In this document: piece after piece, positions 36,004 to 46,246 of the stretch
Layout: the number at the start of each line of letters is the position of its first letter
How positions within the stretch are numbered: the stretch's first letter is position 1
Source: Amycolatopsis dendrobii
GTDB lineage: Bacteria > Actinomycetota > Actinomycetes > Mycobacteriales > Pseudonocardiaceae
Direction: 5' to 3'
NCBI RefSeq assembly: GCF_014145675.1
Contig: NZ_JACGZW010000010.1
Coordinates: 248,001 to 312,000, forward strand
DNA: 64,000 nucleotides
Translations under genes and position numbers: made by a program
The notes under the pieces: model-generated
Database searches by the model: none
Seen by the model: only the letters and a program-made list of their open reading frames with translations
What the model was told of the DNA's origin: nothing

Positions 36004-38378
36004 AGCTGGAAATCGAGGAAGAGGCGCGGCGCGATCACGATTTCCGTCTCGTTCCCGCTGCCGTCGCCGGATGGGCGGCCACGCTCGCCGGACTGCAACT
36101 CGGCTGGTGGGTCGCAACAGTGATCGGTGCCGTAGCGGTGGTCGGCGCTGCAGTGCTCCTAGCGCGCGGTCGTGCCAGATACGTCGGAGCCGGGGGAGCG
36201 CTGCTGCTGGTCGGGCTCATTGCTGCCGTGCCAACCGCGCTGCGCATTCACGACGCAGCGTCCGACCCGTTGGGGGCCGCTGCCGCACGTGGCGTCACCG
36301 CGACGCTGCGGGTCGAGATCAGCGAGCGGCCGCGGCCGATTCACCAAGCTGGCTATGCGGACCAGCAAGCAGGAACCAGGTCGGTGGCGATCCCCGCCCG
36401 GGTCGCAACGGCCACAGTGGACGGTCAGCCAGTCGAATCGACCGGCCGGGCCCTGTTGCTGGCACCAGTCGCGGAATGGGGCGGCTTGCTGCCCGGCCAG
36501 GAGGTAACGGCGTCCGGTCGCCTCCTGCCCGCACGCGGCGGCGAGCTAACCGCGGCAGTCCTCTCCGTTCGTGCCGCGCCAGTCGGCGTCGGGCCAGCAC
36601 CGTGGTGGCAGCAAGCCGCTGCGGCCCTGCGGAACAGCTTGCATTCGCTGTGCGCGATCCTGCCGGAAGAACCAGCGGGCCTTCTGCCCGGACTGGTGCT
36701 AGGCGACACGAGCGCGCTGCCGCAACGGGTCGAGGGGGAGTTCAAGGCCTCCGGGCTCACCCACTTGATGGCCGTGAGCGGCGGGAACCTTGTGATCATC
36801 GGTGGAGCCGTCCTGCTGCTGTGCCGATTGGTCCGAGCAGGTCCGAGGTTGTCCGCCGCAGCGGCTGGCACCTGCTTGGCGGGATTCCTCGTCCTGGTGG
36901 GCCCTGAACCGAGCGTGGTGCGGGCAGGCGTCATGGGCGGCATCGGCCTGCTCGCGCTGGCACTGGGACGACGTGGTTCAGCGTTGCCCGCATTGGCCTT
37001 CGCGGTGTGCGCACTGGTGGCGTGGGATCCGACGATGGCGGGTAATTTCGGCTTCGCACTGTCGGTGCTCGCCACGGCGGGGCTGGTGCTGCTCGCGCCG
37101 CGCTGGGCGGATTCGTTGGTGCGAAGGGGAGTTCCAGCCGGTTACGCCGAAGGGCTCGCTGTTCCGCTAGCCGCGTTCGTGGTCACCGCGCCCATCATCG
37201 CCGGTATGGCAGGCACGGTCAGCCTGGTCTCCGTCGTGACCAATGTCCTTGCGGCGCCAGTAGTTGCGCCGGTGACTGTGCTGGGAGTGCTGGCAACAGT
37301 CGTCGGACCGTGGTGGCCAGGTGCGGGTCAGGTGCTGATCCACGCAGCAGGTCCGGAAGCCCGATGGCTGATCACCGTCGCCCGGCATGGGGCGAGAGCG
37401 CCGGGCGCGACGCTGTCCTGGCCTGGCGGCTGGTGGGGCGGACTGTGCGCGGCGGCTTTGCTGGTCGCAGTCGTGGTGGCGGCGCGGTTTCGTCGGATCC
37501 GGCTGCTGGTGGCGATCGGACTGGTCGTCGTGCTGTTGACGGTCGTGCCTGCCAAAGTCTTGGCACCTGGCTGGCCGCCGGACGGCTGGGCGATGGTGGA
37601 ATGCGATGTCGGACAAGGAGATGCGGTCGTCCTGGCCACCGCCGAGCCTGGCCGCGCCGTGGTCGTCGACACCGGGCCGGAACCAGGGCCGGTCGACGAA
37701 TGCCTGCGAAGGCTGGGCGTCGAGCGGGTGCCGTTGCTCGTGCTGAGTCACCTGCACGCGGATCACATCGGCGGTCTCGCCTCGGTATTCGACGGTCGGG
37801 CAGTCGGTGCGATCGCGGTTGGACCAGGGCGTGCTCCGGCGTGGGCGTGGCAGTCGGTTTCCGGCGAAGCGCGGCGCCGTGGCGTGCCGCTGGCGCAGTT
37901 GAGCGATGGGCAGCGGCTGGAATGGCCGGGGCTGTCGCTGGAGGTGCTCGGTCCGCGCTACGCCACCACGCGTGCACCGGCGTTGCAGGACGGCACGATG
38001 ATCAACAACAGTTCGGTCGTCCTGCGCGCCGAAACAGCGGCTGGCCGGGTCTTGCTGACCGGAGACGTCGAACTGGCCGCACAGGCGGATCTGCTCGCCG
38101 AGGGCGTCGACCTGCGAGCGGACGTCCTGAAGGTGCCGCATCACGGCTCGCGGTATTCGCTGCCGCAGTTCCTCGCGGCGGTGCGGCCGCGCACGGCGCT
38201 GATCAGTGTCGGCGCGGGCAACGGATACGGCCATCCGAGCAAGTCCACAGTGGACGTTCTCGGCACGATGGGAGTGCTGGTCACCCGGACCGATGTGGAC
38301 GGTGACACCGCCGTCCTGCCGGAAGGAAGCGGCCCGGCGGTTGTGCGCCGGGGCGAGCCGCGGGGTCCCCCGCGGTAG
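36000..38378 (+). CDS. comEC: ComEC/Rec2 family DNA channel protein
   Basis: A 792-residue polytopic membrane protein. An N-terminal DUF4131-type segment (about residues 20-200) is followed by the competence domain with about eight helices (SGLTHLMAVSGGNLVIIGG near 253). A C-terminal metallo-beta-lactamase domain carries LSHLHADHIGGL near 580, VLLTGDVE near 683 and KVPHHGSRYS near 708, so the nuclease-like metal site looks intact. The ATG overlaps the comEA stop. It ends in a hairpin shared with convergent thrC. Natural competence is rarely shown in this group, so the biological role is uncertain. Confidence 0.92.
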   Translation: MKLEIEEEARRDHDFRLVPAAVAGWAATLAGLQLGWWVATVIGAVAVVGAAVLLARGRARYVGAGGALLLVGLIAAVPTALRIHDAASDPLGAAAARGVTATLRVEISERPRPIHQAGYADQQAGTRSVAIPARVATATVDGQPVESTGRALLLAPVAEWGGLLPGQEVTASGRLLPARGGELTAAVLSVRAAPVGVGPAPWWQQAAAALRNSLHSLCAILPEEPAGLLPGLVLGDTSALPQRVEGEFKASGLTHLMAVSGGNLVIIGGAVLLLCRLVRAGPRLSAAAAGTCLAGFLVLVGPEPSVVRAGVMGGIGLLALALGRRGSALPALAFAVCALVAWDPTMAGNFGFALSVLATAGLVLLAPRWADSLVRRGVPAGYAEGLAVPLAAFVVTAPIIAGMAGTVSLVSVVTNVLAAPVVAPVTVLGVLATVVGPWWPGAGQVLIHAAGPEARWLITVARHGARAPGATLSWPGGWWGGLCAAALLVAVVVAARFRRIRLLVAIGLVVVLLTVVPAKVLAPGWPPDGWAMVECDVGQGDAVVLATAEPGRAVVVDTGPEPGPVDECLRRLGVERVPLLVLSHLHADHIGGLASVFDGRAVGAIAVGPGRAPAWAWQSVSGEARRRGVPLAQLSDGQRLEWPGLSLEVLGPRYATTRAPALQDGTMINNSSVVLRAETAAGRVLLTGDVELAAQADLLAEGVDLRADVLKVPHHGSRYSLPQFLAAVRPRTALISVGAGNGYGHPSKSTVDVLGTMGVLVTRTDVDGDTAVLPEGSGPAVVRRGEPRGPPR

Positions 38379-38391
38379 TGCGGAGGACCCC
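38362..38391. terminator. Hairpin between comEC and thrC
   Basis: GGGGTCC (38362-38368) pairs with GGACCCC (38385-38391), with an inner CCGC/GCGG stem and the loop GGTAGT, between two convergent genes and overlapping the comEC stop. It can serve both directions; there is no clear U-tract. Confidence 0.65.
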
Positions 38392-38402
38392 GGGCCGGTG
38401 CG

Positions 38403-39668
38403 TCAGTAGCCGAGCGCCTTGGCGACGGCTTCGGCGGACGGCGGCACGGTGGCCTTCGGGCCGATGTGGTTCTCGACCGCGTCGAGGGTCTTGAGGCCGT
38501 CGCCGGTGATGAGGAGGACGGTTTCGGCGTCCGGGTCGAGCTTGCCGGTTTCGACGAGCTTCTTCGCGGTCGCCACGGTGACGCCGCCCGCGGTTTCGGT
38601 GAAGATGCCTTCGGTGCGCGCGAGCAGCCGGATGCCTTCGACGACCTCTTCGTCGGTGACGTCCTCGATCGCGCCGCCGGTGCGGTTGACCACGTCGAGC
38701 ACGTACGGGCCGTCGGCCGGGTTGCCGATCGCGAGCGAGCGGGCGATCGTGTCCGGCTTGACCGGCTGGACGACGTCGTGGCCGTTGCGGTACGCGGTGG
38801 AGACCGGCGAGCAGCCGGTGGCCTGTGCGCCGAAGACCTTGTACGGGCTGGCGTCCACGAGACCGAGCTGGCCCAGTTCGCGGAAACCCTTGTCCACCTT
38901 GGTGAGCTGGGAACCGGAGGCGATCGGCACGACGATCTGCTCGGGGATGCGCCAGCCGAGCTGCTCGGCGACCTCGTAGGCGAGCGTCTTCGAGCCCTCG
39001 GAGTAGTACGGGCGGACGTTGACGTTCACGAACGCCCACTTCGGGTGCTCGGCGGCCAGTTCGGTGGCGAGCCGGTTCACGTCGTCGTAGTTGCCGTCGA
39101 CGGCGATCAGGTCGCCGTCGTAGACGGCGGTGGTGAGGATCTTCGCGCGTTCGAGGCTCTTCGGGATCAGCACGACCGACCGCCAGCCGGCGCGGGCCGC
39201 CGCGGCGGCGGTCGCGTTGGCCAGGTTGCCGGTCGACGGACACGCGAGGACCTCGAAACCGAACTCGCGGGCGGCGGCGAGCGCGACGGCGACCACGCGG
39301 TCCTTGAACGAGTGCGTCGGGTTGCCGGTGTCGTCCTTGACCCACACGCGCTTGAGGCCGAGTTCCTTCGCGAGCCGGTCGGCGCGGACGAGCCTGGTAC
39401 AGCCGGGTTCGGTGTTCGGAGTCTCCTCGACGGTCGAGGGGACGGGAAGGAGCTTCTTGTAACGCCAGATGTTGCGCGGGCCCGCCTCGATGTCCTCGCG
39501 GCGGACGTGGCCGAAGTCGTAGGCGACCTCGAGCGGCGAGAAGTCTTCGACGGAGACGAATTCCGGAGCGAGCGGCTGCCGGTGCCCTTCTTCCTTCGAC
39601 ACCAGTTCGACGGCCGGACCGAGGTCGATCGTCTTGTTGGCGGAGGTGGCGCTGAGGGCTGCAGTCAT
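38403..39668 (-). CDS. thrC: Threonine synthase
   Basis: A 421-residue PLP-dependent enzyme that converts O-phosphohomoserine to threonine. The PLP lysine lies in GNPTHSFKDRVVAVA near residue 115. The phosphate-binding loop is CPSTGNLANATAAAAARAGW near 155, and the later VVPIASGSQLTKVDKGF is also conserved. The N-terminal extension (about 60 residues) is longer than in the hom-thrC-thrB type enzyme. It stands alone here, away from hom/thrB, and its leader carries a SAM riboswitch, which suggests a link to methionine metabolism at the phosphohomoserine branch point. A closely related activity on phosphohomoserine cannot be excluded. The ATG at 39668 follows AGGAAAGGA. Confidence 0.88.
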   Translation of the reverse strand: MTAALSATSANKTIDLGPAVELVSKEEGHRQPLAPEFVSVEDFSPLEVAYDFGHVRREDIEAGPRNIWRYKKLLPVPSTVEETPNTEPGCTRLVRADRLAKELGLKRVWVKDDTGNPTHSFKDRVVAVALAAAREFGFEVLACPSTGNLANATAAAAARAGWRSVVLIPKSLERAKILTTAVYDGDLIAVDGNYDDVNRLATELAAEHPKWAFVNVNVRPYYSEGSKTLAYEVAEQLGWRIPEQIVVPIASGSQLTKVDKGFRELGQLGLVDASPYKVFGAQATGCSPVSTAYRNGHDVVQPVKPDTIARSLAIGNPADGPYVLDVVNRTGGAIEDVTDEEVVEGIRLLARTEGIFTETAGGVTVATAKKLVETGKLDPDAETVLLITGDGLKTLDAVENHIGPKATVPPSAEAVAKALGY

Positions 39669-39682
39669 CGCGAGGTTCCTTT

Positions 39683-39813
39683 CCTCATCTGCCCCGCCGA
39701 AGCGGGCCGGAATTGGCACCGTGGTCGTCAGCTACCCCGCGATCGCGGGATGACAGGCTGTACGCCGGTTGCCGGGGCTTCGTCGGGCCGTTCCCTCTGC
39801 CCCTCTGGATGAG
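39683..39813 (-). ncRNA. SAM-I (S-box family) riboswitch upstream of thrC
   Basis: Read on the minus strand, the leader has the S-box core: CTCATCCAGAGGGGCAGAGG at 39813, then AACGGCCCGACGAAGCCCCG and GGCAACC, a variable stem around CCCGCGATCGCGGG, then GGTGCCAATTCC at 39720 and a closing CAGATGAGG. P1 forms between CTCATC (39813-39808) and GATGAG (39689-39684). The 3' P1 strand abuts the Shine-Dalgarno AGGAAAGGA, so control is probably translational. Identified by motif recognition. Ligand class SAM is well established for this core; the regulatory sign is inference. Confidence 0.9.
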
Positions 39814-39946
39814 CGGTATTCGGTTGTCGGAGCGCCGGTGGGCGCGTCCTCGGCTACACCGTACGACATCCCGATCAGCTCGTGCCACGGAGGCGGCCCA
39901 CATCACCGGAGCGGACGGCCCGGCGGCCGGGTGAGAAGATGGCCGG

Positions 39947-40918
39947 GTGACCACCGCACCCGCGCCGCTGCACCTCGTCACGGGCGAGGAAGAACTGCTC
40001 ATCGAACGGGCTGTGCGAGCGTCTCTCGACGCGGCCAAGGCCGCGGACCCGACGGCGGACCTCACGCGCATGCGGGTGTCCGATCTCACACCGCCTGTGC
40101 TGGCCGAGCTGGTGAGCCCTTCGCTGTTCGCCGAGGGGCGCGTCATCGTGCTGGAGTCGGCGCAGGACATCTCGCAGGAGCTGTCCGACGCGGTCCTCGC
40201 GTACGTGAAGGCACCCGCCGACGGCATCGTCCTCGTGGTCGTGCACAGCGGCGGCGGGCGGAGCAAGGCTGCCAAGGCACTGCCGGGCGCGTTGAAAAAA
40301 GCGGGCGCGGAAATCACCGAATGCCCCAAGCTCACCAAGCCGGCCGAGCGCGAGGCGTTCGTCCGCAACGAGGTGCGCCGAGCGGGCGGCAAGATCGACG
40401 CCGCGGGGCTGATGGCGCTGCTCGACTCGGTCGGTTCGGACCTGCGCGAGCTGTCCTCGGCGGCGACGCAGCTGGTCGCCGACACCGGGGGAGTCGTCGA
40501 CGAGCAGGCGGTCCGCCGCTACCACACCGGACGCGCCGACGTGACCGGCTTCGCGGTGGCGGAGAAGGCCGTCGCGGGCGACCGGGCAGCCGCGATGGAG
40601 TCGCTGCAGTGGGCGATGCAACTGGGCGTCCCGCACGTCCTGGTGGCCGACGCGCTGGCCGACGCGGTCCGCACGATCGCTCGCGTGTCCGCGGCCGGGC
40701 GCGGCAACCCGAACCAGATGGCGGGCGAACTGGGCATGCCGCCGTGGAAGATCCGCAAGGCGCAGGGGCAGTCCCGCGGCTGGGGCCAGGACGGCCTGGC
40801 GACCGCGATGCGCGTCGTGGCGCGGCTGAACGCCGAGGTCAAGGGCGCGGCGGCCGATGCGAACTACGCGCTGCAGCGCGCGGTCCTCGACGTGGTCGCG
40901 GCCAAGGGAGACCGCTGA
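39947..40918 (+). CDS. holA: DNA polymerase III delta subunit
   Basis: A 323-residue clamp-loader delta subunit that opens the beta clamp. The N-terminal LHLVTGEEELLIERAV near residue 8 is a degenerate P-loop region as usual for HolA. Conserved KPAEREAFVRNEVRRAG lies near 127, DLRELSSAATQL near 165, and the C-terminal collar domain includes PPWKIRKAQGQSRGW near 265. It follows comEC (with thrC between) and precedes rpsT, matching the Rv2413c-Rv2412 region. GTG start. Confidence 0.94.
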   Translation: MTTAPAPLHLVTGEEELLIERAVRASLDAAKAADPTADLTRMRVSDLTPPVLAELVSPSLFAEGRVIVLESAQDISQELSDAVLAYVKAPADGIVLVVVHSGGGRSKAAKALPGALKKAGAEITECPKLTKPAEREAFVRNEVRRAGGKIDAAGLMALLDSVGSDLRELSSAATQLVADTGGVVDEQAVRRYHTGRADVTGFAVAEKAVAGDRAAAMESLQWAMQLGVPHVLVADALADAVRTIARVSAAGRGNPNQMAGELGMPPWKIRKAQGQSRGWGQDGLATAMRVVARLNAEVKGAAADANYALQRAVLDVVAAKGDR

Positions 40919-40986
40919 GTTTCAAGGCGTCTGCCGCCGCGACCGTTCCTCCGGAGCCGGAGCCGTCCCCTGCTCAGCACACGGAA

Positions 40987-41016
40987 AAGGCCCGGCAGCC
41001 AAAGCCGCCGGGCCTT
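40987..41016 (-). terminator. Intrinsic terminator of rpsT
   Basis: AAGGCCCGGC and GCCGGGCCTT (40987-40996, 41007-41016) form a perfect 10-pair stem with a 10-base loop. On the minus strand it is followed by TTTTCC, giving a U-tract for rpsT. It may also stop transcription leaving holA. Confidence 0.85.
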
Positions 41017-41031
41017 CCGGAAAGACTGCGC

Positions 41032-41292
41032 TCAGAGCTGGTTCGCGCGCTTCGCGAGAGCCGACTTCTTGTTCGCGGCCTGGTTGGCGTGGATGACGCC
41101 CTTGGTGACGGCCTTGTCGAGCTTGCGAGCGGCGTCGCGCTGCAGTTCGAGGGCCTTGTCCTTGTCACCGGCGTCGGCGGCCTCGCGGAACTTGCGGATC
41201 GCGGTCTTCACCGAGGACCGGATCGCCAGGTTGCGCTGCCGCGCCTTCTCGTTCGTCGTGATGCGCTTGACCTGCGACTTGATGTTGGCCAT
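41032..41292 (-). CDS. rpsT: 30S ribosomal protein S20
   Basis: An 86-residue S20, the normal length: MANIKSQVKRITTNEKARQR at the start, SVKTAIRKFREA in the middle and the conserved VIHANQAANKKSALAKRANQL-type end. It binds 16S rRNA helices early in 30S assembly. It is monocistronic, with its own promoter and terminator. ATG start preceded by AAGAGGAACG. Confidence 0.97.
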   Translation of the reverse strand: MANIKSQVKRITTNEKARQRNLAIRSSVKTAIRKFREAADAGDKDKALELQRDAARKLDKAVTKGVIHANQAANKKSALAKRANQL

Positions 41293-41410
41293 GGAGGCGT
41301 TCCTCTTTCACTCGGTGAAGGTCGCTGCCGCGTTTCGTGTGGCTCCGGATCAGTCCCGAGGGACTGCCGGGTTTCCTCCCTGACGGAATGCCGCACGGCA
41401 ACAGTCGAAA

Positions 41411-41419
41411 ATCTTAACA
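41411..41419 (-). promoter_or_regulatory. Extended -10 promoter for rpsT
   Basis: Minus-strand TGTTAAGAT contains TAAGAT preceded by TG-N, an extended -10. It would give a leader of about 110 bases before the rpsT ATG. It sits in an AT-rich island in the divergent gap. Confidence 0.45.
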
Positions 41420-41504
41420 GCCCTGCTCGCGGCGCTGGAGACGGCCCCGGAGCCGGCAACCGTTCGGCGTTCCGTCCGCGGCTCGGTTACGGTGGATCTC
41501 GGTA

Positions 41505-41652
41505 GTGCCTAGGGTTCCGTCGCCTGCCCGTGGTCCCGCGGAGCGGGTCGCGAAAGACAACGAGGGCGGGCGGGCCTGGTCCGAGCGGCACCTTCGGCGG
41601 GACACCGAGCCCTGCCGTTCATCTGACGGGACAAAAGCCTGGAGGACCCGGT
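41505..41652 (+). ncRNA. Guanidine-I (ykkC family) riboswitch
   Basis: The leader of the EamA gene has the conserved ykkC blocks in order: CCTAGGGTTCCG at 41509, TGGTCCGAGCGGCA at 41577, a GGGACACC segment near 41600, and GACGGGACAAAAGCCTGGAGG ending near 41645. P1 pairs CTAGG with CCTGG. Subtype 1 ykkC RNAs bind guanidinium and usually turn on exporters or guanidine catabolism. Subtype 2 variants (ppGpp, PRPP, nucleotide diphosphates) share part of the core and are the main alternative. Identified by motif recognition. Confidence 0.85.
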
Positions 41653-41683
41653 CTTCAGCGTGCGCTGAAAACCTGAAAGGGTC
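41644..41683 (+). promoter_or_regulatory. Expression-platform hairpin that can hide the ribosome-binding site
   Basis: GACCC (41644-41648) can pair with GGGTC (41679-41683), which carries part of the Shine-Dalgarno AAAGGG, and the nested TTCAGC/GCTGAA stem (41653-41658, 41663-41668) stabilises it. The GACCC strand directly follows the aptamer's closing stem, so ligand binding could release the ribosome-binding site. Confidence 0.5.
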
Positions 41684-41687
41684 GCAG

Positions 41688-42551
41688 ATGAACACCTCTG
41701 CCCTCGCCATGGTCCTCGTCGCCGCCGTCGTGCACGCCGCGTGGAACCTCGCCGCCAAACGGGTTTCCGGCGGCGGTCCGCGATTCGTCTGGCTCTACTA
41801 CACGGTTTCTGCCGCGGCGATGCTCCCGGCGATCGCGGTCGCGCTGGCAGTCGAACCCGAGCGTCCACAATGGACTTGGCTGTTCGCCGCGCTGGGCACC
41901 GCGGTGCTGCATGTGGTGTACGGGATCGTGCTGCAGCGCGGCTACGAGGTCGGCGACCTGTCGATCGTCTACCCGCTGGCCCGCGGCACCGGACCGCTGG
42001 TGTCGGTGCTCGTGGCTGTCACGGTCCTCGGCGAACGGCCCGGCGTGCTCGGGCTGGTCGGCGCCTTCCTCGTCGTCGCGGGAGTGCTGGTGATCAGCCT
42101 CGGCGGCAGCAGCGGCGACGCGAACGCTCGCCGTGCCGGAGTGTTTTACGGCGTCGCCACCGGAACGGTCATCGCGGCTTACACGCTCTGGGACGCGCAC
42201 TCGGTCACGTCGCTCGGCGTGCCTCCGCTCGTCTACTTCGGCGGCGGCGCGATCGGCCAGAGCATCCTGCTCGCGCCGTCCGCCGCCCGCGGCCGGTCCG
42301 AGGTCAAGCGGCTGTGGCGGGACCACCGGCGCGAGGTGCTGATCGTCGGGCTCGCTTCGCCCGCCGGATACCTGCTCGTCCTGTACGCCCTGCGGATCGC
42401 GCCGGTCAGCCTCGTCGCGCCGGCGCGCGAGTTGTCGATCGTCTTCGGCGGGGTCGCGGCCTGGCTCGTGCTCCGCGAGCGCAACGCGGTCCGCCGCCTC
42501 GCCGGATCGCTGGTGGTGCTGGCCGGGATCGCTGCGATTGCGGTCGCCTGA
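41688..42551 (+). CDS. EamA/DMT family transporter, guanidine-riboswitch controlled
   Basis: A 287-residue drug/metabolite transporter with about ten membrane helices in two EamA repeats: SALAMVLVAAVVHAAWNLAA at the start, and EVLIVGLASPAGYLLVLYAL in the second half. The first repeat ends ARGTGPLVSVLVAVTVLGER, a hallmark helix, echoed by APARELSIVFGGVAAWLVLRE. Given the ykkC riboswitch in its leader, export of guanidine or a related cation is the simplest proposal, although classical guanidine exporters are four-helix SMR proteins and this one is twice that size. The ATG at 41688 has AAAGGG seven or so bases upstream. Confidence 0.85.
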   Translation: MNTSALAMVLVAAVVHAAWNLAAKRVSGGGPRFVWLYYTVSAAAMLPAIAVALAVEPERPQWTWLFAALGTAVLHVVYGIVLQRGYEVGDLSIVYPLARGTGPLVSVLVAVTVLGERPGVLGLVGAFLVVAGVLVISLGGSSGDANARRAGVFYGVATGTVIAAYTLWDAHSVTSLGVPPLVYFGGGAIGQSILLAPSAARGRSEVKRLWRDHRREVLIVGLASPAGYLLVLYALRIAPVSLVAPARELSIVFGGVAAWLVLRERNAVRRLAGSLVVLAGIAAIAVA

Positions 42552-42573
42552 GCCGCTCGGGTAGGCAGGAGCC

Positions 42574-42948
42574 ATGGACGTACTGAGCAGCCGGGTGCTG
42601 ATCCACCCCCGCGACCACGAGGTGTCCACCGCGTTCTACCGCGATGCCCTCGGCCTCGCGATCGAGCGCGAGTTCCCCGGCGGCACGCGGTTCTTCGCCG
42701 GCGGCGGGTCGATCGAGGTGGTCGGCACGGGCGAGGCGGGGCCCGGTCCGGACGTCAATCTTTTCCTCCAGGTCCGCGATCTCCCGGCGACGCTGGCCGA
42801 ACTCGCCGGACGCGGGGTCGAACCGGTGCGCGAGGCCCGGCGCGAGCCGTGGGGCACCGACGAGGCGTGGATCGCCGACCCGGACGGGCTGCGGATCGTG
42901 CTCGTCGAGGTCCCGGAGGACCATCCGTTGCGCCGCGACCAGCGCTAG
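42574..42948 (+). CDS. VOC (glyoxalase-fold) family protein
   Basis: A 124-residue vicinal-oxygen-chelate protein with two beta-alpha-beta-beta-beta modules. Visible features are VLIHPRDHEVSTAFYRDALG near residue 8, GGGSIEVVGTG in the middle and the terminal DEAWIADPDGLRIVLVEVP, whose Glu is a typical metal ligand. Small VOC proteins range from isomerases to antibiotic-binding proteins; no substrate can be assigned. ATG with GGAG upstream. It overlaps the convergent methyltransferase gene by four bases. Confidence 0.85.
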   Translation: MDVLSSRVLIHPRDHEVSTAFYRDALGLAIEREFPGGTRFFAGGGSIEVVGTGEAGPGPDVNLFLQVRDLPATLAELAGRGVEPVREARREPWGTDEAWIADPDGLRIVLVEVPEDHPLRRDQR

Positions 42949-43556
42949 GCCGGTTTCACGGCCCGGAGCTGGGCGGCGAGCGCGGCGAACCCCGGCGGGT
43001 CCCAGGTCCAGGTCTGCAGGTCGGTGAATCCCGCGGCGGCGGCTTCGCCGGCCAGTTCGTGCCGCGTCACCGGAAGCCACTTCTCGTGCGCCGAAAGCAG
43101 CAGCCGCCCGCCCGGCCGCAGCACGCGGAACAATTCGGCGAAGGCCGCCGGGCGGTCTTCCCAGAACTGGACGTTGTTCACGGTCAGCACGACGTCCGCG
43201 GACGCGTCCGCGCAACCGGTCCGGGCCGCGCTGCCCGCGCGCACCTCGGCGCGGTCTCCGCAGCGGTCCGTGCAGAGTTCGCGCATCTGCGGGGAGGGTT
43301 CGACGCCGATCACCTCGCCGGCGAGTTTGCTCGCCGCGTCGAGGCCGACTCCGGGGCCGGGGCCGATGACGAGCACGGTCTCGTCGGGTTCGAGGCGGGC
43401 GAGGCCGACGACGCGGTGCTCGGTCGCGGCGTTGCCGATCGCCATCAGCTTGCCGCCGAGCCTGCCCAGCAGCCCGCTGGGATGGCCGAAGGCCCGGTCG
43501 AGGGCGGCGTCGAGGACGCCGGGACCGGGCGGCGAGGGGGAGGGTGAAGTGCTCAT
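42945..43556 (-). CDS. Class I SAM-dependent methyltransferase
   Basis: A 203-residue methyltransferase. Motif I is VLVIGPGPGVGLDAASK near residue 60, motif II acidic VIGVEPSPQM near 84, and the later DVVLTVNNVQFWEDRPAAF and RVLRPGGRLLLSAHEKW are conserved. The NNVQFW segment recalls the methyltransferase type 11 group. The substrate is unknown. The N-terminus is Ser/Pro-rich. ATG start. Confidence 0.87.
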   Translation of the reverse strand: MSTSPSPSPPGPGVLDAALDRAFGHPSGLLGRLGGKLMAIGNAATEHRVVGLARLEPDETVLVIGPGPGVGLDAASKLAGEVIGVEPSPQMRELCTDRCGDRAEVRAGSAARTGCADASADVVLTVNNVQFWEDRPAAFAELFRVLRPGGRLLLSAHEKWLPVTRHELAGEAAAAGFTDLQTWTWDPPGFAALAAQLRAVKPA

Positions 43557-43672
43557 GCTTCGAGGTCATCACGAGTCGCGCGGGGCCGCATCGGGGATGA
43601 CCCCCACCCGCACCCGGAGGTCCATGGGACGATGGGGTACGGACATCCCCCACCATCCCGAGGACAGCCCGA

Positions 43673-45523
<1,851 letters not shown>

Positions 45524-45540
45524 CACCACCTTCGGGTGAA

Positions 45541-45575
45541 CGGCGGCTCCGGGTTTCCGGGGCCGCCGTTTTTTT
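45541..45575 (+). terminator. Intrinsic terminator after lepA
   Basis: CGGCGGC-T-CCGG pairs with CCGG-G-GCCGCCG around GTTT, followed by seven T residues (45569-45575). It begins 17 bases after the lepA stop. Confidence 0.93.
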
Positions 45576-45644
45576 GTCGGTGGCGGGTGGTGTCCTCAAT
45601 TGCTGACAGGGATTCTCTGGCGCGAACAGGGAAAGGAGAGCACC

Positions 45645-46211
45645 ATGACGGTCATGATGGAGAGCCAGAATCCGCCCGGGTCCGGTCCCATGACGGTGCG
45701 GGACCTTGAGGGGATGCCGGATGATGGCCGCCGTTACGAACTCATCGATGGGGCGCTGCTCGTGACTCCGGCGCCCGGATACCGCCATCAGAAGATCGGA
45801 TACCGGCTCTATCACGTGCTGGAGGCCGCTTGCCCGCCGGAGTTCGACGTCCTGGGCGCGCCGTTCGCGGTGCACGTCGGCGATCGGGTGGAGCTGCAAC
45901 CGGATGTGTTGGTGGGCTGGAGCGAAGACTTCACCGCCAAGGACCTGCCGGCGCCCCCGGTGCTCGCGGTCGAGATTCTGTCTCCGAGCACGGCGATCCA
46001 TGATCTGAACACCAAGAAAGCGGTCTACGAGCGGCTGCGAGTGCCGAGTTATTGGGTGATCGACCCCGTCGCACCCGAACTGACCGTGTTCGAACTCGAC
46101 GAAGACGGCTGTTACCAGCGGATCGCCAAAGCCGCGGGCACAGAGGTCTTCGAAGCGCGGCGGCCGTTTCCGGTCCGGGTGGTGCCCGAGGCGCTTGCCG
46201 GGAGGGGATGA
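45645..46211 (+). CDS. Uma2 family (DUF820) PD-(D/E)XK protein
   Basis: A 188-residue Uma2 protein. The family core is visible: GRRYELIDGALLVTPAPGYR near residue 26, ELQPDVLVGW near 85 and VLAVEILSPSTAIHDLNTKK near 105, followed by SYWVIDPVAPELTVFELD. The D...E-x-S pattern resembles a restriction-endonuclease fold, but the biological role of Uma2 proteins is unproven. Multi-copy in many actinomycetes. ATG at 45645 with GAAAGGAG seven bases upstream. Confidence 0.9.
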   Translation: MTVMMESQNPPGSGPMTVRDLEGMPDDGRRYELIDGALLVTPAPGYRHQKIGYRLYHVLEAACPPEFDVLGAPFAVHVGDRVELQPDVLVGWSEDFTAKDLPAPPVLAVEILSPSTAIHDLNTKKAVYERLRVPSYWVIDPVAPELTVFELDEDGCYQRIAKAAGTEVFEARRPFPVRVVPEALAGRG

Positions 46212-46246
46212 GCCGAACCGCTCGTGCGCGCAGCACCGGGGTCGGC

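Noticed and set aside
39687..39719. Upstream start for thrC giving a longer N-terminus
   Set aside because: It would lie inside the closing stem of the SAM riboswitch; the ATG at 39668 has a proper Shine-Dalgarno.
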